From positions 1-7,896 of the forward strand of contig CAJPPS010000066.1 in the NCBI GenBank assembly GCA_905372595.1: 7,896 nt of DNA. The letters are read 5' to 3'. The DNA comes from an uncultured Capnocytophaga sp. Lineage in GTDB: Bacteria; Bacteroidota; Bacteroidia; Flavobacteriales; Flavobacteriaceae. This document shows, piece after piece, positions 1 to 5,530 of this stretch; positions within the stretch are counted from its first letter, which is position 1; each line of letters begins with the position of its first letter. Below the pieces are notes generated by a model. The model had not been told where the DNA came from. It did not search any database and saw only the letters and a program-made list of their open reading frames with translations. The position numbers and the translations under genes were made by a program.

Positions 1-2
1 TG

Positions 3-53
3 GGAATAGATATGTTCCAAGGTATCGGAGGTTGTAACTGTACTGAAAGATAA
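3..53 (+). CDS. possible 3' end of an upstream gene (partial)
   Basis: One + frame stays open from the left edge to a TAA at 51-53 and would give a tail reading GIDMFQGIGGCNCTER. The terminator at 71-113 shows that some + strand transcript ends here, so a gene end is expected. I do not recognise the peptide, and a second + frame also closes nearby (TAA at 34-36), so the choice of frame is uncertain. Sequence to the left of the window is needed to identify the gene. Confidence 0.3.
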   Translation, partial: GIDMFQGIGGCNCTER

Positions 54-70
54 GGAAATAGAACTATTAT

Positions 71-113
71 ATACCCCGAGAGACTCAAAAAGTAACTCGG
101 GGTATCCTCTTTA
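71..113 (+). terminator. rho-independent terminator upstream of menA
   Basis: A perfect 10-bp stem pairs ATACCCCGAG (71-80) with CTCGGGGTAT (96-105). The 15-base loop can form three more inner pairs (83-85 with 91-93). A T-rich tail (cctctttatatttta) follows on the + strand. It most likely ends the transcript of the gene to the left and separates it from menA, which starts 35 bases downstream. I see no convincing TAnnTTTG promoter for menA between this hairpin and its start, so partial read-through is possible. Confidence 0.8.
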
Positions 114-139
114 TATTTTATAGCTTTAAAAATTATATA

Positions 140-1039
140 GTGATCACTTTTCGTAGTTTATACCAGTCCGCTCGTCTTAGATCTCTCCCTCTTTCTATGT
201 CAGGAATTATATTAGGGAGTGCTATTGCTTATAGTCAGGGTTATTTTCAGTGGGATATTTTTTTGTGGGCTCTTCTCACGACTATTCTGTTTCAGGTGCT
301 TTCTGACTATGCCAATGATTATGGAGATGCTCAAAAAGGAACAGATAATGAACGACGTTTGGGTCCTAAAAGAGCTATACAATCGGGAACTATGACTCTT
401 ACTGAAATGAAAAAAGTAGTTGTAATTACGGCTATTCTTTCAGCGATTTCAGCATTGGTACTTATAGGAATTTCTCTCAAAGAGCAATGGATTTTGGCTA
501 TTATATTTACAATGCTTGGAGGGGCAGCTATTTTTGCAGCTATTCGCTATACAGTGGGCAAATCTGCTTATGGGTACAAGGGATTAGGTGATTTATTTGT
601 TTTTATATTCTTCGGTTGGGTAAGTGTGTTAGGTTCTTATATGCTTTATAGTAAAGTACTAGAACCTTTGGTGTTGCTTCCGGCTTCGGCTTGTGGCTTG
701 CTTAGTATGGCAGTTCTGAACCTTAATAATATGAGAGATATTGAGAATGATCAACAAATGGGTAAGTATACAATCCCTGTGAAGATAGGTTTTTCTTTAG
801 CCAAATATTACCATTATCTATTGGTTATCCTACCTATGTTCTTGATGATGCTCTATACGATACTTACTTTTAGTTTTGGCTATAAAGCCCTCTATATCAT
901 AGCTTTTATACCTCTGGTCTTTCATTTGTTTTATGTGAAAGGTGTAAAAAATCCTAAGGATTTTGATTCTCAGTTGAAAGTAGTAGCTCTTTCTACTTTT
1001 CTGATGAGTATTTTATTTTTTATAGGAGAACTTTTATGA
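140..1039 (+). CDS. menA: 1,4-dihydroxy-2-naphthoate polyprenyltransferase (MenA)
   Basis: MenA is an integral membrane enzyme of the UbiA superfamily. It attaches a polyprenyl chain to 1,4-dihydroxy-2-naphthoate with loss of CO2, giving demethylmenaquinone in the menaquinone pathway. The 299-residue product has the family N-terminus (ARLRSLPLSMSG, 11-22). The first aspartate-rich motif is NDYGDAQKGTDN (59-70), followed by RRLGPKRAIQSG. The second is NNMRDIEND (196-204), followed by GKYTIPVKIG (208-217). These are the Mg-diphosphate binding sites. Between and after them are about eight or nine hydrophobic helices. The start is GTG at 140; the next ATG (197) would cut off the conserved ARLRSLPLS segment, so GTG is preferred. 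No Shine-Dalgarno sequence is visible. An 81-base gap separates it from the DUF192 gene, with no terminator, so co-transcription with the downstream pair is possible. Length and motifs look intact. Confidence 0.93.
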   Translation: MITFRSLYQSARLRSLPLSMSGIILGSAIAYSQGYFQWDIFLWALLTTILFQVLSDYANDYGDAQKGTDNERRLGPKRAIQSGTMTLTEMKKVVVITAILSAISALVLIGISLKEQWILAIIFTMLGGAAIFAAIRYTVGKSAYGYKGLGDLFVFIFFGWVSVLGSYMLYSKVLEPLVLLPASACGLLSMAVLNLNNMRDIENDQQMGKYTIPVKIGFSLAKYYHYLLVILPMFLMMLYTILTFSFGYKALYIIAFIPLVFHLFYVKGVKNPKDFDSQLKVVALSTFLMSILFFIGELL

Positions 1040-1089
1040 ATAGAGAAAAAATAATAAAATAATCAAGGGTCATAACCATTATTTTTTTG

Positions 1090-1097
1090 TATTTTTG
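1090..1097 (+). promoter_or_regulatory. possible -7 promoter element for DUF192-idi
   Basis: TATTTTTG at 1090-1097 matches the Bacteroidota -7 consensus TAnnTTTG and lies 26 bases before the ATG at 1124. No TTTG or TTG is found at the expected distance upstream (around 1066-1071), and the surroundings are AT-rich, so the match could be chance. If real, it would give the DUF192-idi pair a promoter separate from menA. Confidence 0.3.
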
Positions 1098-1123
1098 CAC
1101 CAATTTATTAATAAAATAATTTG

Positions 1124-1666
1124 ATGGATTTTTTTAGAAAACATTTTATCAATATTCTTGTAGGAATATTGATATTGGTAACTTTGGCAAGTGTATTACC
1201 ACGCTTTTTTTCCAATGACGAATCATTGCCACAGCAGGTAGCAGTTTCTAATGAGATAAAAGAATATATACCTCCTTTCGAACACGAAGGAAATCTTTCT
1301 TTTTATAGAAAAGACAGCACTTTAATTAAGACTTTCTCTATAGAATTTGCTCGTACTGAGCGCGAGACAGAGTTAGGGCTGATGTATCGAAAGTCAATGA
1401 ACGAAAATGAGGGGATGCTTTTTGTTTTCCACGACGAAAAACCACGTTCTTTCTGGATGAAGAATACTTATATTCCTTTGGATATTATTTATTTAAATAA
1501 AAATAAACAAATTGTGAGTATTGCTAAGAATGCAGAGCCTCTTTCGGAGACTTCTCGTCCCTCAGAAGGAGAGGCAATGTATGTGTTAGAAATTAATGGA
1601 GGGCTCTCGGATAAGCTAGGGCTTATGAAAGGGGACTATATGACCTATGAATCCTTAATTGACTAA
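1124..1666 (+). CDS. membrane-anchored DUF192 family protein
   Basis: This is a 180-residue protein with a short basic N-terminus, one hydrophobic segment (about 8-25) that acts as an uncleaved signal anchor, a linker, and a C-terminal DUF192 domain (about 70-172) placed outside the cytoplasmic membrane. Family signatures are ELGLMYR (83-89), GMLFVF (97-102), FWMKNTYIPLDIIY (110-123) and YVLEINGG (153-160). The biochemical role of DUF192 is not established, and I assign none. The start is ATG at 1124; a TTG directly in front (1121) is in frame but a weaker choice. The stop TAA (1664-1666) shares its last base with the ATG of idi, which implies translational coupling. The link with isoprenoid genes comes from neighbourhood only. 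Confidence 0.88.
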   Translation: MDFFRKHFINILVGILILVTLASVLPRFFSNDESLPQQVAVSNEIKEYIPPFEHEGNLSFYRKDSTLIKTFSIEFARTERETELGLMYRKSMNENEGMLFVFHDEKPRSFWMKNTYIPLDIIYLNKNKQIVSIAKNAEPLSETSRPSEGEAMYVLEINGGLSDKLGLMKGDYMTYESLID

Positions 1667-2184
1667 TGGAAGAACAAGTAATCTTAGTTAATGAGAAAGA
1701 TGAGCCTATAGGGCTTATGGGAAAAATGGAAGCGCACGAAAAAGGACTCTTGCATCGGGCTTTTTCAGTTTTTATATTTAATTCACAAGGAGAATTACTC
1801 TTGCAGCAGCGAGCAGCTTCAAAATATCATTCTCCTAGTCTTTGGACAAATACTTGCTGTAGCCATCCTAGAATAGGAGAAACCAACCAGCAAGCAGGAG
1901 AACGTAGGCTTGAGGAAGAAATGGGCTTGAAGGTTCCTCTCAAAGAAGTATTTTCTTTTGTATATAAGGCTCCTTTTGATAACGGACTCATTGAGTACGA
2001 ATATGATTATGTTTTAGTGGGTTATAGTGATGCTATTCCTCAAATAAATCCAGAAGAGGTTGCCTCTTGGAAATGGCTCTCTTTGGAAGCTGTCAAGGAG
2101 GATATTCTTCAGGCTCCTGAGCAATATACAGCTTGGTTTAAGATTATCTTTGAAGAATTCTATTATCACCTTCAAGATAAATAA
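1666..2184 (+). CDS. idi: isopentenyl-diphosphate delta-isomerase, type 1
   Basis: This is a cytoplasmic Nudix-fold enzyme that interconverts IPP and DMAPP, the allylic starter for polyprenyl chains. In the 172-residue product, the catalytic cysteine is C65 within TNTCCSHP (61-68). The catalytic/metal acidic pair is E110 and E112 (LIEYEYDYV). The metal-site histidines correspond to H24, H30 (LLHRAFS) and H67. The Nudix-box helix is ERRLEEEMG (79-87). All residues known to be required in the E. coli type 1 enzyme have a counterpart, so it should be active; the length is slightly below that of E. coli Idi. It starts on the last base of the DUF192 stop codon, without a Shine-Dalgarno sequence. 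Its product feeds the polyprenyl diphosphate used by MenA two genes upstream. A strong hairpin follows the stop by about 55 bases. Confidence 0.95.
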   Translation: MEEQVILVNEKDEPIGLMGKMEAHEKGLLHRAFSVFIFNSQGELLLQQRAASKYHSPSLWTNTCCSHPRIGETNQQAGERRLEEEMGLKVPLKEVFSFVYKAPFDNGLIEYEYDYVLVGYSDAIPQINPEEVASWKWLSLEAVKEDILQAPEQYTAWFKIIFEEFYYHLQDK

Positions 2185-2238
2185 TCTAAAAAAAATATCT
2201 ATTTGTAATCAAAACTAAAAATCCTATTTATTTAATGG

Positions 2239-2270
2239 AAAAGAGCCTTTTTTTAAAGGCTCTTTTTCCT
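2239..2270. terminator. bidirectional terminator between convergent genes
   Basis: A perfect 12-bp stem pairs AAAAGAGCCTTT (2239-2250) with AAAGGCTCTTTT (2255-2266) around a TTTT loop. The + strand reads into T-rich sequence. On the - strand the left arm ends in a run of T as well. It lies between the end of idi (2184) and the end of the PspC gene (2296), which converge, so one hairpin can serve both. Confidence 0.85.
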
Positions 2271-2295
2271 ACTTTACAAGAGTTATGAAACTTAA

Positions 2296-4047
2296 TTATA
2301 GACTTTTTACTTCGTCATTTTCAACTTGAAATATTCCATAAGGAAGCATCTCTTCCCATTTTCTTACATTTAGTGGAATTGTTTCGAAAATAACCTTTTT
2401 TCCTGAGGGAACAAATAGCTGAACATATACTTTCTGGAAACGGAATAAATGTCCTTTCTTTAAGCGATAACCATTGGGAATTTTTATAGTATTTCCATCA
2501 ATCTCAATAGGATATTCTATTTCTTGAGCTTTCTCTATAGCATCATCTGAATCTTTTCCATTAGAAGAAATTTTTACTATTAGGTAAGGAGTATCCCTTT
2601 GAGTAGGAACAATTTTTAGGAACTCTGTATCTCCACTTTCTGCATTTCCTTTTTTATCAACTACAAATTTGCTCTGCCAAAAAGCTATCCTTTTCTCCTG
2701 TATAAAAAGTGTATCAGAAGAGGTATTTATAGGATATTCCTTTTCTATTATATTATAGGATACAAAATCTTTGGATAAGGAAGTTACCAACGAAAAAACA
2801 CCTAAAAAAGTACAAAGAGCAATCAGAATATTTCCCATAAACCACCAGCGTGGTGTATGATATCCTTTCCTAGAGAAAACTTTTATTGCAAGAAGGGTAA
2901 AGAGGGAAAAGAATAATACTACAAACAAACCTGATAATAAGAAGAATAGATATTGTTGCCAGCTTACAAGGAAAAAATCTATATAGCTATATATCAAGGC
3001 AAAAGAAACACCACTGAAGATTCCCAGACTTAAAATAGCCGAGAAGGCAACTAGAATCAGGATGAAAACTACAAAAAGGAATATCATCACCAAAAAATAG
3101 CCAGCTCCCTTGAAAAGTAAATGAAATAAATCACCAAGAATAGACCTTGAATGTTTCAGTTGGGAGAAAGTCTCTTCTTTTTTATCCTCCTTATCCTCCT
3201 TATCCTCAGAGGTATTCTCTTCTAAAGAATTTGCGTTGTCTTTCTTTAAGGCAAAAGCCAATATACCATAAAGCAGAATAGGATGAAAGAAACGCCCCTG
3301 TGTAGAGATAAGTGCAAGCAAAACAAAGAATACAAAACCGATCCTAAGCCAAGTTGCTTCTATGGAAAGATATTTTGCTAAGCCTCCTAATACTCCTGCA
3401 ACCATCTTGTTAGAAGAGCTTCTAAACCATTGTTTTTCTTTTGGAAAGCTATTCATTGTTTTATATGAAGATAGTGTATCTATATTCACATCTATGCCTT
3501 GCATTTCGAGCTTTTCAGCAGTCGTCTTTGCAGGAGGAACAATTATCCAAAGTATCACATAAAGTAATATACAGAAAGAACTAAAAGAAAGTATTGTTCC
3601 ATTGAAATGAAACTGTAGAAAGCTTAGATTCAATATAATAGACAATATGTAAATAATCCGTAATAGGGTAACATCTATTCGGAAATAGTAACTCAACCCA
3701 GAGAGAACACCTCCTATATTCTTTCGGTCAATATCACGATAGAGTTTTCTTCTAGGGGAGAATTTTTGGGATTGAGTGTCTCCGTCTGTTTCTACATATT
3801 GTTCAGGTTGTCCCATTACCTCTATTAGGTAAGTAATATCGGAAAGGGTAACCACTTCAGTATTTTGTATGCGGGCTTTGAGAAGCTCAGCCATACGTTG
3901 TTCTACATCGAAGAGGATTTCTTCTGTGTCAGAGGAATCTCCTAAAGACTGACGTACTTTAGTCAAGTAGGAGGAAAGATGGTCGGCGGCATTATTCTCT
4001 ATTACAAAAGAAAAACCACCTAAGCTGATGTTATGTGTTTTGTCCAT
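2296..4047 (-). CDS. HAAS-like / double PspC domain membrane protein
   Basis: This 583-residue inner-membrane protein is probably an envelope-stress sensor or effector. Residues about 20-86 form a helical domain with a D-V-E-x-R core (EEILFDVEQRMAELL) and a closing MGQPEQY; this resembles the HAAS domain that typically accompanies PadR regulators. Two PspC domains follow: about 99-172 (RRKLYRDIDRKNIGGVLSG, then YFRIDVTLLRIIYIL) and about 207-268 (NKMVAGVLGGLAKYLSIEATWLRI). A charged linker (EDKEDKEDKKEE, 281-292) leads to a hydrophobic core with helices at about 313-345, 362-392 and 402-423. The tail (about 435-583) is beta-rich and soluble, like the toastrack-type domains seen on PspC and LiaF proteins. 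Its ATG lies 2 bases after the PadR stop, so the two genes form an operon. The PspC family and topology are clear; the HAAS and toastrack assignments rest on pattern only, and the ligand or stress signal is unknown. Confidence 0.85.
   Translation of the reverse strand: MDKTHNISLGGFSFVIENNAADHLSSYLTKVRQSLGDSSDTEEILFDVEQRMAELLKARIQNTEVVTLSDITYLIEVMGQPEQYVETDGDTQSQKFSPRRKLYRDIDRKNIGGVLSGLSYYFRIDVTLLRIIYILSIILNLSFLQFHFNGTILSFSSFCILLYVILWIIVPPAKTTAEKLEMQGIDVNIDTLSSYKTMNSFPKEKQWFRSSSNKMVAGVLGGLAKYLSIEATWLRIGFVFFVLLALISTQGRFFHPILLYGILAFALKKDNANSLEENTSEDKEDKEDKKEETFSQLKHSRSILGDLFHLLFKGAGYFLVMIFLFVVFILILVAFSAILSLGIFSGVSFALIYSYIDFFLVSWQQYLFFLLSGLFVVLFFSLFTLLAIKVFSRKGYHTPRWWFMGNILIALCTFLGVFSLVTSLSKDFVSYNIIEKEYPINTSSDTLFIQEKRIAFWQSKFVVDKKGNAESGDTEFLKIVPTQRDTPYLIVKISSNGKDSDDAIEKAQEIEYPIEIDGNTIKIPNGYRLKKGHLFRFQKVYVQLFVPSGKKVIFETIPLNVRKWEEMLPYGIFQVENDEVKSL
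3182..3208 (-). repeat. 9-bp tandem repeat encoding EDK units
   Basis: Three head-to-tail copies of TTATCCTCC (as read on +; the last copy ends in A) lie inside the PspC gene and encode the repeated EDK tripeptide in the cytoplasmic linker after the second PspC domain. Because the unit is 9 bp, gain or loss of copies would keep the frame and only change linker length. Confidence 0.85.
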
Positions 4048-4049
4048 TA

Positions 4050-4382
4050 TTAAATAAGTTTGGTTATCATTGTTTGTAATTCATTCCAAGAGGCAAGGGC
4101 TTCTTTAAGAAACGTTTGTCCTTTTTCAGTAAGGGTGTAATACTTTCTGGGAGGACCTGCCGAGGACTCTCGCCAAGAATAGTTAAGCAAAGTGGCATTC
4201 TTCAGTCGGGTCATCAAAGGGTAGAGCGTACCCTCCACCACAATCATATCCGCTTCCTTAAGGGCTTCTATAATATCCGATGCATATACCTCTCCCTTCT
4301 TATGGATAATAGAAAGAATACACATCTCCAGAACCCCTTTCCGCATTTGAGTTTTCATTTTCTCTAAATTAATTGTTTCCAT
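4050..4382 (-). CDS. PadR-family transcriptional regulator
   Basis: This is a 110-residue cytoplasmic winged-helix repressor of the short PadR type. QMRKGVLEMCILSII (12-26) is the family's first helix. The recognition helix and wing follow as EGTLYPLMTRL (50-60) and SSAGPPRKYYTLTEKG (73-88), which is the PadR signature. A C-terminal helix (about 90-110) would make the dimer. The start is ATG at 4382. The frame stays open further upstream, to an ATG at 4433, but that codon lies inside the promoter's -33 element, so the longer form is unlikely; a second in-frame ATG eight codons in is possible. The stop is 2 bases from the PspC-protein start. PadR regulators of this kind usually repress their own operon together with an adjacent membrane protein, and the inverted repeat over its promoter fits that. 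Confidence 0.93.
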   Translation of the reverse strand: METINLEKMKTQMRKGVLEMCILSIIHKKGEVYASDIIEALKEADMIVVEGTLYPLMTRLKNATLLNYSWRESSAGPPRKYYTLTEKGQTFLKEALASWNELQTMITKLI

Positions 4383-4402
4383 AAGGATTTGTTTTTCTAG
4401 TG

Positions 4403-4434
4403 CAAAATTATAAAAAAAATATGTACCTTGCAAA
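4403..4434 (-). promoter_or_regulatory. promoter of the padR-pspC operon
   Basis: On the - strand, TTTG (4434-4431) is followed by a 20-base spacer and TAATTTTG (4410-4403). Both parts and the spacing match the Bacteroidota housekeeping promoter consensus (TTTG, 19-21 bases, TAnnTTTG). The -7 element ends about 20 bases before the ATG at 4382, which gives a short leader and supports that start codon. Confidence 0.75.
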
Positions 4435-4462
4435 ACAAAGTAGCTTTTTTTTTAAGGTACAT
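4421..4462. promoter_or_regulatory. inverted repeat, probable PadR operator
   Basis: ATGTACCTT (4421-4429) and AAGGTACAT (4454-4462) are perfect 9-bp inverted copies separated by 24 bases. The left arm lies in the spacer between the -33 and -7 elements of the padR promoter; the right arm lies just upstream of -33. The ATGT/ACAT ends are the half-site bases known for PadR-family operators, although their usual spacing within one site is 8 bases. A dimer bound at each arm would block the promoter. Binding is inferred, not shown. Confidence 0.55.
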
Positions 4463-4503
4463 TTGATAAAAAAATATTTGGTATAAAATTTATCAGGTAA
4501 TTA

Positions 4504-4550
4504 GTTCTAAAAAGCTAGCGTGAGTTCGATACATTGAACTCACGCTAAGC
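4504..4550 (-). terminator. terminator after fructokinase gene
   Basis: A perfect 12-bp stem pairs TAGCGTGAGTTC (4516-4527) with GAACTCACGCTA (4536-4547) around an 8-base loop; with one bulged A it extends by two GC pairs. On the - strand it is followed by GCTTTTTAG, a short T run, which fits termination of the GH32-fructokinase transcript. The + strand side has no T run. It also insulates the padR promoter downstream from the fructan genes. Confidence 0.75.
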
Positions 4551-4585
4551 ACACTATTTATAAATAAAAAATGAAAGGAATAAAA

Positions 4586-5464
4586 TTATTTGAATAACTC
4601 TAGATGCGCATCGGCAAGCTTAGGCATAGCTCCGTGTTGTTGGCATACATAGGCTGATACCTCCACTGCTAATTGATGCGAAGCAACAAGGCATCTCCCG
4701 TGCAGATGCGAGGCGATAAAAGCAGCTGTAAAAGAGTCTCCAGCTCCTACCGTATCAGCTATAGTTATTTTTGGGGTAGGTAGGAAAGATTCTTCCTTTG
4801 GAGTGAATACCCAGCTTCCTTCAGTACCTTTGGTAAGGATAAGAATATCAAGATTATAGTTGCTTAATAAGTGCTTACATACTTCTTTCTCTGAAAGTTC
4901 CCACTTGAATAGATGAGCTACTTTGATAACTTCTTCATCGTTGATTTTTAGAATGTTGGCTCTTTTTAATGAATCTTCGATTATTTCTTGATTATAGTAA
5001 TTTAATCTTAGGTTAATATCGAATATTTTTATACTATCTTCGGGCATATTATCCAGAAAAGCACTGATGGTTTTTCGTGAAACTTCATTGCGTTGCGCCA
5101 AAGAACCAAAACAAACCACCTGTGTTTCCTTAGCAAGATTAGCTATACGAGGTGTGAAGGGAATATTATCCCAAGCGACTCCTTCGCAGATTTCGTACTG
5201 AGGAATTCCCCACGAATCTACATTTACTTTTACCATTCCTGTAGGAAAGTCTGTTTTTTCTATTAAGTAATTGAGTTGCTTTTCTTCTAAATTATCTAGG
5301 ATTTCTTTTCCTAAGAGATCGTCGCCAATAGCACTGACAGTATAACCATTAAATCCAAATTGGGAGATATGATAAGCAAAATTAGCAGGAGCTCCTCCTA
5401 ATATCTTCCTCTCGGGGAATACATCCCAAAGAATTTCTCCCAAGCCTACAATAATATTTTTCAT
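4586..5464 (-). CDS. fructokinase-like PfkB family sugar kinase
   Basis: This 292-residue cytoplasmic kinase belongs to the PfkB/ribokinase family and most likely phosphorylates fructose with ATP. Visible motifs are the N-terminal GLGEILWDV (7-15), the substrate-side GGAPANFAYH (23-32, PfkB signature 1), DINLR (149-153), KINDEE (173-178), TKG (211-213) and the anion-hole/catalytic signature DTVGAGDSFTAAF (237-249), with D243 as the catalytic base. Length is normal for the family and nothing is missing. The start is ATG at 5464; no Shine-Dalgarno sequence is seen. It lies 66 bases after the GH32 gene on the same strand, and that pairing with a fructan hydrolase is the main argument for fructose over another sugar. 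No TAnnTTTG promoter is visible in the gap, so it probably depends on transcription through the intercistronic hairpin. Confidence 0.88.
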   Translation of the reverse strand: MKNIIVGLGEILWDVFPERKILGGAPANFAYHISQFGFNGYTVSAIGDDLLGKEILDNLEEKQLNYLIEKTDFPTGMVKVNVDSWGIPQYEICEGVAWDNIPFTPRIANLAKETQVVCFGSLAQRNEVSRKTISAFLDNMPEDSIKIFDINLRLNYYNQEIIEDSLKRANILKINDEEVIKVAHLFKWELSEKEVCKHLLSNYNLDILILTKGTEGSWVFTPKEESFLPTPKITIADTVGAGDSFTAAFIASHLHGRCLVASHQLAVEVSAYVCQQHGAMPKLADAHLELFK

Positions 5465-5484
5465 CTGAATGATTTTTAAGATTT

Positions 5485-5523
5485 TTTTATAAAAAGCAGG
5501 GAAAGAATATATCCTACCCTGCT
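5485..5523 (-). terminator. intercistronic hairpin between GH32 and kinase genes
   Basis: On the - strand, just after the GH32 stop, AGCAGGG pairs with CCCTGCT (5517-5523 with 5495-5501). After one mismatch, four more pairs are possible inside the loop. TTTTTAT follows, the pattern of a rho-independent terminator. Being placed inside an apparent operon, it may act as a partial terminator or protect the 3' end of the GH32 message, making kinase expression lower than GH32 expression. Confidence 0.6.
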
Positions 5524-5530
5524 CTTTGAC

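Noticed and set aside
1..120. A small RNA or riboswitch ahead of menA
   Set aside because: The only strong structure is a simple terminator hairpin; no further paired elements or known aptamer pattern are visible.
1036..1062. Eight-codon ORF overlapping the menA stop (ATGA), a possible leader peptide
   Set aside because: Very short, lysine- and isoleucine-rich as expected from AT-rich spacer, with no attenuator hairpin after it.
1052..1120. 12-base direct repeat TAATAAAATAAT at 1052-1063 and 1109-1120
   Set aside because: Pure A/T sequence in an AT-rich spacer; chance recurrence is likely and no function is suggested.
3362..3562. Open frame of 66 codons on the + strand
   Set aside because: It lies entirely inside the PspC gene on the opposite strand, has no family motif, and is explained as an antisense shadow of a real coding region.
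4116..4367. Open frame of 83 codons on the + strand
   Set aside because: It is antisense to padR, whose motifs are unmistakable; no promoter or recognisable domain supports the + frame.
4383..4433. Longer PadR N-terminus starting at ATG 4433
   Set aside because: The extra 17 codons run through the -33/-7 promoter elements and lie outside the PadR family alignment; ATG 4382 fits better.
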